Shown piece after piece: positions 1 to 12,417 of a stretch of 64,000 nt of DNA. How positions within the stretch are numbered: the first letter of the stretch is position 1; each line of letters opens with the position of its first letter. The stretch spans positions 7,235-71,234 of the forward strand of contig JACEEZ010022552.1 of NCBI GenBank assembly GCA_016584305.1. The letters run 5' to 3'. This DNA is from Chionoecetes opilio (lineage: Eukaryota; Arthropoda; Malacostraca; Decapoda; Majidae). The notes beneath the pieces were generated by a model, which did no database searches, was not told the origin of the DNA, and was given only the letters and a program-made list of their open reading frames with translations. The translations under genes were made by a program, and so were the position numbers.

Positions 1-60
1 GCCTTGTCGCTGCCTACAGGGGCTATAGGCATAAATGTAAAAAAAAGAAAGAAAGAAAAA
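1..60 (+). repeat. 3' tail of SINE family A
   Basis: The stretch matches the end of a repeat seen in fuller form near 40065-40330 and 46555-46985: a conserved box reading CTGCCTACAGGxGCTATAGG, then an A-rich tail. Only the last ~35 bases plus the tail are inside the window. The poly-A side faces the pol remnant that follows. Confidence 0.6.
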
Positions 61-339
61 AACGCAGTCACCACGCACACACGTAGTACCTCACTTCCAC
101 ACACAAGCAATCTTTTCTCCACCATTTAAACTTGAGGTGTCTGGCTGTACAGTACAGTAAGCACAGTAACTCCCGGCAAAATTCATCGGCAACAGCGGCA
201 GCATGAAACGCTCAACACAACTGCTGACCAGCTGATACCTACGCCTCCACTCTTCACACATACCGTTGCCCTCATACACACCACCCTATCTTTATCACCA
301 TTCATTAGCAGTAGCCAATGAACACAATGTGTAATTGAC

Positions 340-1963
340 AGTGTTGTGCAGCCGTTGTCAAGACCATTCTGGCTCAGGACCCAGATATTGAGCGTGCAGT
401 TCTGCCAGACGTTGATGACTTGTTGGTGGACGAGGACCTGGTCAGTGCAGAACGTGTCGCTTCGCATTTCGCTACCTTCGGGTTGGAGTTCAAGCAGCCG
501 GACCATGCAGTTGATGGGGCGCGGATGCTTGGGCTGCACGTGCAGTCAGCCCTCGGCCAGTTGTAGTGGACACGCAACAACCCAGTCAACTCGCCACCGA
601 CAAGAGTGACGCACCGTGCTGTTTTTGCATGGTGCGGTCGGTTGGTCGCACATCTGCCAGTGGGTGGCTGGCTCCGACCAGCAGTTGCATGGCTGAAACG
701 CCGGGTGAACGCACTGACACGTGGCTGGGACAACGTTGTGAAGGATGAATCTCTGCGTAAGCAAATGGAGTGTGTGGCGATGCGACTGGTCAAGGAGGAT
801 CTATGTCATGGCCTCTGGTGCGTGCACGGTGACCGGGCAGTTGTGTGGACTGACGCCAGCACTCTAGCTGCCGGGGTTGTTGTGGAGATGCCCCAAGGTA
901 ACGACATTGAGGATGCATGCTGGCTGCGGCGGGACGACAGCTCACACATCAACATGGCAAAGTTGGACACTGCGGTGCGTGGCGTCAATCTGGCCATTGC
1001 ATGGAGCATGCGGACCATTTAGCTGTGTACGAACTCTGCGACTGTCCATCGCTGGATTAACGATGCACTGAGAGGCCGCACACGCCTTCGGACCATGGCG
1101 CATGGAGAGATGTTGATCCGCTGCCATGTCGACATCATTCGACAGCTGGTGACTGAGCTTGGATTGGTTCTCTCTGTGACACTCGTCCGGTCTACAGAAA
1201 ACCGTGCTGATGCGCTCACGTGCGTTCTGAAGGAGTGGGCACAGAGTGATAGGCTAGCAGTGGGAGCAGCAGAAGTTGGTGAACAGGACATCACCGTGAC
1301 CAGTATTGGTGACGTCCACATACTGGTCATCCTGGCATCCGGCTCACTCTGTTCTTCCCACGGCGTGAAATCTCTCAGGCTGTAACGAGGGCCGAGGCGC
1401 ACCAGGCTGTGAAGCAGTGTGATGTGTGCCGGACCATTGACCCGGCTCTGGTAAAGTGGCGGCATGAGTCATTGAATGTGACGGAGACGTGGTGGCGTTA
1501 GGCTATAGATGTTACTCACCACCTTGGTTGCGCCTACCTGTTTATCGTCAATTGTGGGCCGTCCCGGTTCTGCATATGGAGGCAGTTACGCCGGCCAAAC
1601 AGAGACACCGTCGTTGAACAGCTGGAGCAGGTGTTCTATGAGCTAGGAGCACCCGTGCTCAGCAATAACGACACCATTTTCCATGGGCAGCGATTCGCAG
1701 CTTTTTCAGCATGTTGGGGCATATCACTATGCTTCAGGGCAGCGTATGCACTGTCCGGCAATGGCATTGTCGAGAGGAATCACCGCACAGTGAAGGTGAT
1801 CGCCGCCAGGAAACAGTGCTCTATCGCCGAAGCAGTACATTTATATAATGTCACACCCCGCGATGGAACGACTGTAACTGAGGCTCCTGCGAGCAGCGAA
1901 CAACTATTCGCCGACTTACGACCTACGCAACTTATGACTGTTCGACTTTACGACCGGCGGTAA
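340..1963 (+). pseudogene. Degenerate LTR-type retroelement pol (RT tail, RNase H, integrase)
   Basis: Plus-strand frames read in sequence through the end of a reverse transcriptase, an RNase H and an integrase. The RT catalytic box appears as VDDLLVDE at 409-432. The RNase H first aspartate lies in VVWTDAST near 841-864. An integrase zinc-binding remnant (QCDVCRTID) lies near 1417-1445. The integrase core shows D in IDVTHHLG near 1507, D in NNDTIFHG near 1664-1687 and E in NGIVERNH near 1762. Spacing between the last D and E is 33 residues against the usual 35, so residues have been lost. Stops occur after the RT part (563), after RNase H (1019), after the RNase H/integrase join and around 1500, so no protein is made. 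The 5' part (gag, protease, most of RT) and any LTRs are absent. Ty3/gypsy-like is the best guess but BEL/Pao is not excluded. Confidence 0.75.
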
Positions 1964-1987
1964 ATGCTGATTAAAAAAATAATAATA

Positions 1988-2270
1988 TTTTTTTTTTTAC
2001 ATTTGTGCCTATAGCGCCTGTAGGCAGTGACTACTAAGGCCCAGATGGTAGGCCTTGGAGGTTCACTTGAGGGCTGTGATGGTTGGCCCTCGCCCGTGGT
2101 GGTGCAGGCAGGATTGTTATAGTGACGCCTGTGATTAGAGGCTCATGCCGCCCCCCTGTGTCTTTCGATGCACTCGCAATCCAAGGTAGAGTTAATGAGC
2201 AACATGTGGGTTTTCTTAGGCCACTCGACGGTGCAGAAAGATTTTGGTTTTCATCGGGGATCGAACTCAG
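1988..2270 (-). repeat. SINE family A copy
   Basis: Reverse-strand copy of a tRNA-derived SINE. Read on the minus strand it starts with a B-box-like GAGTTCGATCCCC (about 2258-2270), continues through the body shared with 40065-40330 and 46690-46985 (including CCACCACGGGCGAGGGCCAA), and ends with the GCCTATAGCGCC box and a poly-A (poly-T at 1984-2000 on the plus strand). Its tail points toward the pol remnant. Confidence 0.7.
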
Positions 2271-2365
2271 TGATACGATGGTTATAACAATAATGAACAA
2301 CGAAAATATTGATAAAATATGACTTAAAGATGATTATAATATCATTACACATACTATTATCATTC

Positions 2366-2483
2366 TGCCTGCGCCACCACGGGCGAGGGCCAACCATCAC
2401 AGCCCTCAAGTGAACCTCCAGGGCCTACCATTCGGGCCTTAGTAGTCACTGCCTACAGGCGCTATAGACACAAATGTAAAAAA
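2366..2483 (+). repeat. 3' half of a SINE family A copy
   Basis: A forward copy of the last ~115 bases of the same SINE, 95 bases from the reverse copy at 1988-2270. The two form a head-to-head inverted pair. It ends in the ACTGCCTACAGGCGCTATAG box and a run of A (2477-2497). Confidence 0.65.
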
Positions 2484-3257
2484 AAAAAAAAAAAAATTAT
2501 GACATATGTAGTTATAAAGTCGACTTACGTCCAGTTCTACTTACGACCTGTCGGTTGGTCCCAATCAAGGTCGTAAGTCGACCACTCTGTGTATACCATT
2601 ACGAGGTGAAAGACTACGCGGCTACGGAAGAACAGCGCGCCGTGGACACAGCACTTGGCGGACGTGAGGAATACAGGACGGGAGATGCTGTATTTACCTA
2701 GTTGTGTTTTACAGGGCCTGAGCTACACTCGTGTGGTCCCGTCTCCGTATCTACATTTATCCAGTCTTTCTTTCAATTGGTGCACATTATGTGCCAATAT
2801 CATCTCCTCATTTAGTCAATTCCAAACTTCTACATTTCTATAAGAGAAGCTGTATTTCTTTATGTTGTTCAGGTATCTCCCTTTTCCTAGTTGTTTTGTA
2901 TGTCCTCTTTTGTATTGACCTTCTCTTTGGACCTTCTCTTTGTTTCCAAGTCAGTAGTCTCTCATTGTCTGTTTCTTCCATCTTTGTTATCAGCTTAAAA
3001 ATTGTTATTAAGTCTCCTCTTTCTCTTCTCTGCTCAGGTGTTGGTAACTTTATTTCCTTCAACCTTTCTTCATAAGAAAGTTCTTTTAGTTCTGGTACCA
3101 TCTTTGTTGCCATTCTCTGTATCCTCTCCAACTTTTTCTCATGTTTCTTTTTATATGGGGACCCTACAATGCCAGCAATTCCATTTTTGGTCGGATCATT
3201 GTAGTAATTATCTTTCTTATCATATTTGTGTCCATGTAATGAAATGCCACACTAATA

Positions 3258-4282
3258 CACTCGACCCTCCATTTTCCGGACTATTAGGGCTAATGCCCTA
3301 ATAGTCCGGAAGTTAGGTGCAGGAAATTAGGTCCGGATAGTTAGGTCCGGGAAACCCAAAAGTCCGGGAACCACGAAAGTCCGGGAGGTGTAGCCAATTA
3401 GCCATGCACAGACTTTATCTGGTTAACAGTTAGGAGTACTGATTTTCTAGTACGTTTTGAGTCCTTGGGCGGGAGGCATTGTTGTTGTTGTTATTGTTGT
3501 TTTAGGGCTGCGAGGATCCCTTGGGGAACACTATGAGCCCCGGTGATGTCCTATGATGCTATCACAGGCGCAGTAGTTGATCTGTCTTCTTCAGGAAGGC
3601 ACAGGTGAAGCGGAGGACAGCGTGTTGCCATGAGGGGCGGACGCCTGCCGCCGCCAGCAGGGTGGGCAGGTCAAAAGTGGTGACGTTTAGGGCGAGTTGA
3701 GAGTGTAGCACTACACGGTGGGAGTGGAAGTGCAGACACTGCAGCAGAAGTGTTCAATAGTCTCCGGAACATTCCTGCACCAGGGGCAGTGGGGGTCAGG
3801 GGACAGACGGAGGCGGTGCAGGTGAGCTGTGAGTGTCATGTGGCCCAGACGGAGGCGGGTGAGGGAAATATCGAGGACGCGGGACTTTTTCCATATCCAC
3901 GGCTGGGGGGAAGAGTCACTGCGATATTGGCCCATGGAGGTGATGCGGAGGGCATCGCCGAGCGTGTTGTTCCAGGTGGAGCGGCAGACCCAGGAGATGA
4001 GTCGTTTGGCCGCGGAGAGCGGCAGAGGAAAAGGGAGGCATTGTGGCGATAATACTGAAACCGAGTGGCTGTGTCCGCCCGCCCTGACCCCTAGTGGCTG
4101 CATCTTAAACTAACTGCCAGGAACCTCGCCACGCAGGAAATTTGAATGTCATACTTTCCTTAATGTCCCGGACTATTCTGGACATATGTTGTCCGGCCCA
4201 TGCCAAATATGTCCAGGGACGGACAATGACCGGGAAATCCGAGATCCGGCAATAGGAGGTCTGGAAAATTGAGGGTCGAGTG
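3258..4282. mobile_element. TIR element (MITE) with TA target duplication
   Basis: The ends are inverted repeats, CACTCGACCCTCCATTTTCC on the left and its near complement on the right. Both sides have TA, at 3256-3257 and 4283-4284. Removing the element rejoins LINE sequence that matches the uninterrupted copy near 17780-17800. There is no transposase; the interior holds a LINE fragment. TA duplication and ~20-bp TIRs fit a Tc1/mariner or pogo/Tigger-type non-autonomous element. Confidence 0.75.
3478..4110 (-). mobile_element. LINE 3' fragment nested inside the MITE
   Basis: The minus-strand frame 3711-4103 contains LRLGHMTLTAHLHRL and CPWCRNVPETIEHF, the zinc-knuckle-like C-terminal region of jockey/I-type LINE ORF2. 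A one-base deletion after EHF shifts the frame; the other frame continues with a hydrophobic tail ending in a stop near 3555. The 3' end is an AAC-type simple repeat (GTT on the plus strand, 3480-3500). It belongs to a different LINE family from the host LINE. Confidence 0.7.
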
Positions 4283-4445
4283 TATTCTTCAACATCCTGT
4301 ACGTATCTCCAAATATTATATTTATGTTTTTCTGGTTGTAGGTTATTTATTTTGCATTATCCCTCCCAGGTCCTTTTTTTCATGAACCTTTGTAATAATT
4401 TTATTTCCTATTTTATATGGGAATATTTTATATATTTTATATGTA

Positions 4446-5633
4446 AACACCCTCTCACGTCCTCCCATGGACCACTAATTTGCCTGCCTCCTGTGCCTCA
4501 CCATGTATTGTTTTCATTTCCTTATACGCGTGTAGTATTTGTGATGGATGCATGTATGTAAGTATACATACAAACTTTCATATTATGTAACAAATAACGG
4601 TCATTATACACGGAGTCGGAAATAGCCGATTTATCCTCATATGACGAACAAAGCTTGTTATATGCGAAAAGTTCTGATCCCTTGGATATGACAAACTTTC
4701 TGATATAACGTCATCTCTTTTCCCCCAATTGATTCATTATGGTGAGGGTTTACTGTATATATACAGTACACATCATACACTCACATACATACACATGTAC
4801 ATTATAAATGCAAAATCACACACCAATGTCTCAGGCCAAGTTTGTGAATTCTGTAATACTAGTGGCACACCACTAACATGCTCAGCTGTCATCCTTCCTT
4901 AGCCTCAGTAAGCAGCATGCTCTAGTCTATTTTACAAAGCCACACTCAAGATTGTTTAGTTTCTCGTTGTATGCCTCAATTAAGGATTTGAAAATAAAAC
5001 GGACTTGTGTCTACACGCTCAAAACTACAACTTATGTTTTTTGCATAGTTGTTGATGGATTACTGCAATGTTACCACATCACTGTTTATCACCATCTGAA
5101 CATACACACTGGTCAGGATCACTATGTGAGCTCCCACAGATGAGTAAGGATCCTCTGTGAAGGCAGAACCTGAAAGTAGCACAGAACTCAGCATCTCTAT
5201 ATCCATTGATGGGTCACACTAACCAAACAAGGCACCTTATTGCTTCTTAACCTGTTGACACCATGCATACATAATGCACACATGTATGCACATGCACACA
5301 TACACGCATATGCATTGATCAATATTTGCACGAGATAATTTTTGCATGTTTCACGCATTCATCAACTCATACACACATGTTGATGAGTCTAACGAGCCAG
5401 GCTGGAGCATGCATGCACGAGTTGCCATTTCTATTCTGCCTACTGACAACTCAAAGTTCCATAGGAATGTCATATGATATCATGAAGGATGTTCTCAGTA
5501 CCTAAGAACCAAGATTATAGTAGCTTGGAGCAGGTAGTTGATATTGTTGGATCTTTTCATACTTCCAATATTGAAGGAACTTATAGCAATAATTCCAATA
5601 GCATTATTATAGTATTATACTATATTATACTAC
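4446..5633. other. No gene recognised
   Basis: AT-rich sequence without coding signal. One TIR-element end lies at about 4745-4765 (TACTGTATATATACAGTA palindrome beside a GTGAGGGTTTACTG box), with no partner end found. The rest, including 4800-5600, shows nothing I can assign. Confidence 0.5.
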
Positions 5634-5635
5634 TA

Positions 5636-6081
5636 CAGGTTGAAGTTCCCAAACTCGGCAACCTCGGGACCAGCGCCGAGCCGAGTAATGGAATTTTCCG
5701 ACTTTTAGAACGTAGATATATTAAGGGGGAAAAAAGCAAAGCTTTCTTCAAAAGGTCAATTTTCTCAGAAATAGTTAATACATTGTTCTTCCTTTTCTTT
5801 TCACTTCCACCAGTAGGTGTTCCTGGACGTTTGGGAGCCATAATACCAATAACAGACCTGTAGAAGTACACAAAATAACAGTGTACACAACTCTACAGTC
5901 ACAACACCACTGAACAATAACAACAAACAAATCGGCGGGAGAAACCAAGCGGCCTAGTGTGGTGGCGCCTAGCGGTCGACCCGGCAACTACGCACCGGGT
6001 TTTGGGTGTTCTGCCGTGTTTTGGAAAATCCGGAACCATAGCCGAGTTTTGGGTGTTGCCGAGTTTAGGAACTTCAACCTG
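5636..6081 (-). mobile_element. Tigger/pogo-like non-autonomous element, copy 1
   Basis: Ends are CAGGTTGAAGTTCCCAAACT and its complement, flanked by TA at 5634-5635 and 6082-6083. On the minus strand it retains the start of a transposase-like frame (5620-5871 region), MAPKRPGTPTGGSEKKRK, followed by a helix-turn-helix-like start of the CENP-B/pogo DNA-binding type (LTISEKIDLL). The rest of the transposase is missing, so this is an internal deletion derivative. Two other copies are at 29295-29714 and 33122-33614. Confidence 0.8.
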
Positions 6082-6806
6082 TATACCAATTATAGCATCA
6101 TACCAATATTAAAGGTTCCAATAATGCCAGCATATTTTCTGGACATTTGTATACATAATTCAGTCAGGTTCTGGATAAAAACATATAAATTGGAGAGTAA
6201 TGGGAAAAAGTGTGTAATTTTCAAAACATAAGCAAATGAATAAAATTAGTTATACAGTAGACCCTCGCAAAACCTGACTAAAAGGGGGGTAGGCTGTCCA
6301 GAAAACAAAAAATACGAATTAACCGATGAATGCCCCTAAAAAAATCTGAAATATTTTACTTTGTTTATTTTGCTGAATATTATCACAAGTATAATCCCGA
6401 GTACAATCACGTCAGGCCCCTTCAGTGGCCTGCTGTGATTATAAGGCTGGTAAAAATGATGAGGTAAGCTGATGTGATGGCGAGGCAGCCTGGGGTGTGT
6501 GTGTTTTGAACCAATGTGTTTCTTACCATAAAACTTATAAAATACAATCGCACCCTCTTTCCTGTAGCCATGGCGAAGACAAACATCCCGGGTCCTGGAT
6601 GTCGCTCTCACCTGCCAGCATGGCCGGCATAACGGTATGGTACGGTACAGGATACGGTATGGTATGAGATAAGCAATGGTACAGGGAATATGAAGAAAAA
6701 AGTACATGGCTCAGAGTTACGGTATGATATTTTCCTTGAAGTACTGGACAGTATGATTTAGTTACGGAAAAAATTTCAAATTTCCATACCATACCGTACC
6801 CGATAA
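6082..6806. other. No gene; one truncated TIR-element end
   Basis: A TIR-like end reading TACAGTAGACCCTCGCAAAA begins near 6255 with no matching right end. Around 6630-6800 there are imperfect repeats of GGTATGGTA and CCATACC. No coding signal was found. Confidence 0.4.
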
Positions 6807-6888
6807 CATTATTTTCTAAAAATTTCCTTATGTATTGTTTGTTGTGCGGGGGCGGGAGCAGGGCGCCGCATACTTTTGACGAGTACTG
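6807..6888 (+). mobile_element. Right-end remnant of the DD35E mariner-like element
   Basis: About 80 bases match the last 80 bases of the full element at 55350-56746, ending in the same TIR (GACGAGTACTG) followed by TA at 6889-6890. The left part, including the transposase, is absent. Confidence 0.85.
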
Positions 6889-7699
6889 TATACCTATCTT
6901 TCACACGAGTTTCTTCGGACATCACTATATCAAGAAATTTCAGGTCATTTCGCAGTTATTAATGTATGTTATCTGCGCTCTGACAAATTGACATTCATTG
7001 ACTCTGACTTAACAATTACCATGTTAAGAGATTCTAGATTATTGGGGGACAGATTATATCCGGGCTGCCAACCATCCACTCACGTGACATCACACCCTAT
7101 TCCTTGCACCATCCGGATTTGCTGACGGAAAGAAGATGAAGGGGAGAAGACAGAGGAGCCAGGATTCATATTTTTCCCAAAATCTTTGTGAAACATTCTG
7201 GCGTATAAAAGTTGCTACTATGTGAAATATTTGTCTTTTGGTGTGGCATGGAGGCATGGAGTTACTAATATCAACGTTTTTTTAATATACACTCAAACCT
7301 CAGCTATCGCGCCTAGTTGGTGCCGCTATCAACGCTGCGATAGCCGAAATCGCGATAGTCGAACAATAGAACTAATGGTAATAATTCTAATTGGTGCCAG
7401 GATCCCTAAGATGACCACATATTTTACAACTTTTTTCAGTTTTTTGGTATTTTCAACCAGTAATTGAGTATGAGGTTAGATGTGCTCTTTTCTTATACAT
7501 GTTGATGTGTTAAGAATGATGGTAACATTCAAAATCGTCAAAAATGTTTCATTAGGTTAGGTTAAGAATTTTCCAGAAAAAGTAGGTAATTCCCGTAGAC
7601 TGTGGGATTTGTATTTTGATGTATTTTTGGCCTATGTCATCCCATAGAGTGTTCACCGGATATATTTTATGCCATCCACATAATCTATTCCCAGCACAA
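6889..7699. other. No gene; one TIR-element end
   Basis: Non-coding sequence. A TIR-like left end TACACTCAAACCTCAGCTAT begins near 7287, followed by several short inverted GCGATAG copies. I could not find its right end. Confidence 0.4.
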
Positions 7700-7930
7700 A
7701 ACTCGTTTGCACTTTCCCCACCCAAAACCTCCCATTCGTGAGAGGTCTCCAGGTTTGTCATGGAGGAGGGGGGGGATAACAGCCACCCACCAGGCAGGCC
7801 AAGGATGTGGAGACAGTGTATTGAAGACGATCTGGATCTGGCAGCATTGGTCATTGAAGAACTTGACGCAATGGATAGAGATAGTTGGAAGCGTATCATA
7901 GGCCGTCTAACCTCATAAGATACGGGAATA
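7700..7930 (+). mobile_element. LINE ORF2 C-terminal fragment (RTE-like)
   Basis: The plus strand reads GRPRMWRQCIEDDLDLAAL, then a conserved AMDRDSWKRIIGRLTS and a stop at about 7917. This is the usual C-terminus of a class of LINE reverse transcriptases. A sibling, with its own frameshift, lies on the minus strand at 22510-22750. It is 5' truncated and shifted upstream of 7780. Confidence 0.6.
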
Positions 7931-8192
7931 TATGACGTTAAACAGAAAGAAGACCGGTCAGCAACACTAAATGTAGCGAAATGTTGAGTTTCAAGGGTAT
8001 GATACCCTTGGGCAGTCATAGTCTCCATTTCAATGTTATAATGATTGAAAACGATACCATTATCATCACAACATGACATAATCTACTGTATGCACGGTCT
8101 CGTCTTTGTTTATACACTAAACCCTTCATACTCGCGGGTTTCAGGCTCGCGGTTTTGATTACTCGCGGGGTTTCAACCCTTTTGTTTTTGTC

Positions 8193-8259
8193 AATAATTT
8201 AGTGTCACTAGGGTAGTGTGCCTATCCAAGGCACACTACCCTAGTGACACTAAATTATT
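8193..8259. repeat. Perfect 30-bp inverted repeat with 7-nt loop
   Basis: Arms 8193-8222 and 8230-8259 are exact reverse complements (AATAATTTAGTGTCACTAGG onward) around a TATCCAA loop. It lies just inside a TIR-like end at about 8117-8165 (AAACCCTTCATACTCGCGGG), related to the end at about 63567, so it may be a foldback formed in a DNA element. Confidence 0.95.
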
Positions 8260-8469
8260 AGAAGCTATACACATCAAGCATTTGTCCCCTGATCTTAATA
8301 ACCAAGTCATTTCACACCAACTACATATACTCAAATGACTTACCACTGTTTCGATTGCCCGACTCTCAGGTTCTTGACGCTCCTACCAAGCTAAATGTTA
8401 CCGAAACTGTGTTCATTCAACTACCTCTAACCAACTCAGCTGATACACCCAAGGTCCATTAAGTACAAT

Positions 8470-9984
8470 TATATTTATTTATAGTTAGTAATTTTATATA
8501 ATATAGGAATATATTTATTGTTTCTTAAATTAATTTTATATATATGTTTCGCTTTTAGACATTACAATATATTAAATTTTTAACTATTTTATAGCCTATG
8601 ATGCATGCCTTGGCGAAAAACGTTGCGCATAATAACAATCAATATGACATGTTTTTGTCACCCTGAAAATAATATATATATAAATATATATATATATAAT
8701 ATATAATATCAGGAGAACTTTAACCGATATTAAAAAGACCATAAAAAGGATATACGGCTTATATTTTTTTTTTTATTTTATATTTTATTTTATAATGATA
8801 AATTGAATCTCCATGTTTATATTTACTTATAGATAATCTTTAAATAGATAACTATATAATACGACTAATTGGCTACCACTATTATTATATATGATTCTTA
8901 TAGGATAGTCAATAACGGCTTATTACATTTTGTTGTGTGAATTCATATTGATAAATAAAAAAAAAAAAATATAAATAATATATAAATAGTAATTATGGTA
9001 CATAATAATTAATATAGGATATATGATATACGACTATTATACCCTTGGTACGATTAAAGTATATTATATATATACGTAAAATATATATTAATATATATAT
9101 ATACTAAATATATTATATAAATATATATAATATACGTAATAATTATATTATATATAACGTAAATATATATATATATATATACGTAAATATATATATATTA
9201 TATATAATATATATATAATAATTATTATATATAAATATATAATATATATATATATAATTATAACGTAATATATATAATATATATATATACGTAAATATAA
9301 TAATTATATATATATGTAAATATATAATTATAATATATATACTAAATATATATAATATATTGAATTATATATATATATATATATATACGTAAATATAACA
9401 GTAACCTTATCACAGGTGACGCATCCGATATATCATTTCGTTTTAAATATATTATATAATCCAAAATTTTATTTATTTTATTATTCCCATACATAAGTTT
9501 ATGTATAACTTAGTACTCGTATATACGGCATATATATAATAATACGGCCAAAAACGACTAATACATATTATTTATATATATATATATTTTTTATTACATG
9601 TAATATTGATATACTATTTATTATATATTATTTACCATCTATATTATTTAAAATATAGTATAAATATATCCAATAATACGTAACCATATATATTATATTT
9701 ATATACGTAAATATATATAGATGACTACGTATTTTATACATATTTATTATACCTCCATTCTGTATAATAAAAAAAAAAAAAAAAAAATTCTATCTAATAA
9801 TATCTCATCAATCATACGAAATATATTATCCGTATAGTGTCTCTATATCCGAATAAAGGTTCTCGTATTATATATTTACGATATATATATATAATATATA
9901 GTAATATATATATATATATAATTACGTATAATATAATATACTATAATATATAAATATATAATATATATATATATATATACGTAA

Positions 9985-10016
<32 letters not shown>

Positions 10017-11826
10017 TTAATATATATATACGTAAATATATATTATTATATATATAGTAATACTATATATATATATATAATATATATATATATATATTAT
10101 ATATATACTAATATACATATATATATATATATAGTAAATATATATACATATAAAATTTTATATCGCAATACTACTATTATACTAATATTATAATCTATCT
10201 ATGATAATAATCGTATATTTATACGTAAATATTATATGTCATATATCATTCTCCTATAATATGTAATATATAAAAAAAAAAAAATATAACGTAAAAAAAT
10301 AAAAAAAAAAAAAAAATATAAATATAATATACTGTAAAATATATAACTACATTACCATATAGGTAAATTCTGATTTACGTCTAAACTACAAATATATAAT
10401 ATCGAGACTATCATACTAATATCTATATCTACACATATTTCTAGTCAGCTCTTCAATTATTCCTTCTAGACATCTTCGTGAATGAGCTACATTTATACAG
10501 TACTTATATATTATCCAAACACGTAAAATAGTGAATTAGCAAATATAGGTAACATGTAGTCTAACGTAATTTTCGTCAGACGTCTATGATTACGTAAACC
10601 ATATATAACTGCTGAAATGTCGTTAAATTATTATATTGTTTAATGTTCATTGATTATTATTTCGGCTCTACAACTTGTTTTTTTAAGCAGATACCAATCC
10701 TTTTTCATATTCAAAATAGTATCGTACAAGCTTATTTATAATATAACTAATCAGATGACACTATACCTGTCCGACCTTTGCTTTACTTACCTATTATAGT
10801 TTTGGATAATATTAATGTATTCAATTATCATATCATACGCAAAGTAGTCTACAGCAGGAAGATTATATATATACGTAAAAGCTGACTGAGGTAAAAGATC
10901 ATAAGGACTAAAAATACATTATCGATACGATATCAGTAACAAAGATCAGTATAACATCAATCCGAATACATTATTTTTCAACTTTATTTAATTTCACAGA
11001 AAGTTTAGTAGCATATACATTATATAACATCATATAGTTATGATTTAGTATCATAGCAAGTTATAGTCACGATCTTCTCAAACCTGATTCTGATCCCATA
11101 GACATATAATCATCTTAAATATTTTGACCGTCGAGTGACTATAAACATCCCACATACTGTCTATAACTACCTATATTGAGTATGATGAACTGGGCATACC
11201 TCTAATACAGCGTCACTATAAATATCCTCATGGCCACTATGTCGAGCAACCATAAGCTAGTACCTCAGGCCTCATTCACCCCTGATCATGCCTACATGCT
11301 GCTATATATTTGTTGTGTTTGTTATTGTTTGTTGTGTTAGGTGTTTGTTGTTAAAAAAAAAAATAAAAAAAAAAAATAATAAAAATAAATAAAAAATAAT
11401 AAAACTATATCTTTCATACCATTATATAATTCCAGTTATACATCTATTATAAGTTTTACTAGTATATATAATTTACGTAATATATATATATATAATATAT
11501 ATATTATTATATATATACGTAAATATATACTATATCTACATATATATACGTAAATATATATATATAGTAATATATATTATACGTAAATATATATATATAT
11601 ATCATATAGTATATATATCGTAAATACTATATAGATCGTATATATTATGTAAATATATTTAATATTATATACTTATATACGTAATATATATATATACATA
11701 TATTATTAACGTAAATATATAATATATATATATATACGAATATATATTATACGAATATGAATATATATCTACGTAATTATATATATAATATATATATATT
11801 ATAATATATTATATATTATATACGTA

Positions 11827-11884
<58 letters not shown>

Positions 11885-12103
11885 GTAAATATATATTATA
11901 TACTAAATATATATATATATATATATATATATACTAATATATTATATATATATATATACGTAAATATATATATATATATATATATATCTATATATATATA
12001 CTTATATAATACGTAATATATATATATATATATATATTATACTAAATATATATATATATATATATATACTAATTATATATATATATACGTAATCTACTAT
12101 ATA

Positions 12104-12151
<48 letters not shown>

Positions 12152-12248
12152 GTAATATTATATATAAATATATATATAAATATATTATTATATTATATCT
12201 AAATCTTATTTTATATAATATATTATACTATATATAATATATATATTA

Positions 12249-12288
<40 letters not shown>

Positions 12289-12410
12289 TACTATATATAC
12301 TATATTATATATATATTATATCTATATATATACTATATATTATATATATAATATATATATATATATTTTATATACCTATAATATATATATATATACACAT
12401 ACACACACAC
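8470..12410. repeat. TA-rich block with interspersed TACGTAAATA
   Basis: Nearly 4 kb is A/T only or almost so. There are long (TA)n runs (about 9060-9410, 9880-10140, 11460-12390) interrupted again and again by TACGTAAATA or close variants. The centre (about 10150-11440) is less repetitive but still AT-rich, with A runs and TGTT repeats near 11310-11350. No frame of 60 codons occurs here. Small indels between units could be biological or long-read error. Confidence 0.85.
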
Positions 12411-12417
12411 ACACACA

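Larger units (their letters stand above)
2691..4445 (-). mobile_element. LINE 3' fragment (family with ACAACTAGGTAAATAC tail), split by a MITE
   Basis: The minus strand carries the C-terminal part of a non-LTR retrotransposon ORF2. The 97-residue frame at 2838-3131 contains the stretch ERIQRMATKMVPEL, typical of the post-RT region of CR1/L2/jockey-type LINEs. It is nearly the same as the copy at 17832-18185. The 3' end is TACAACTAGG-type tail sequence at 2691. Similarity to the 17.2-18.3 kb copy resumes on the far side of the MITE at 3258-4282 and runs to about 4445. The element is 5' truncated and frame-broken. Confidence 0.75.

Noticed and set aside
8470..12410. Mitochondrial insertion (AT-rich control region)
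   Set aside because: No mitochondrial gene, tRNA or conserved block is visible; the sequence is mostly (TA)n.
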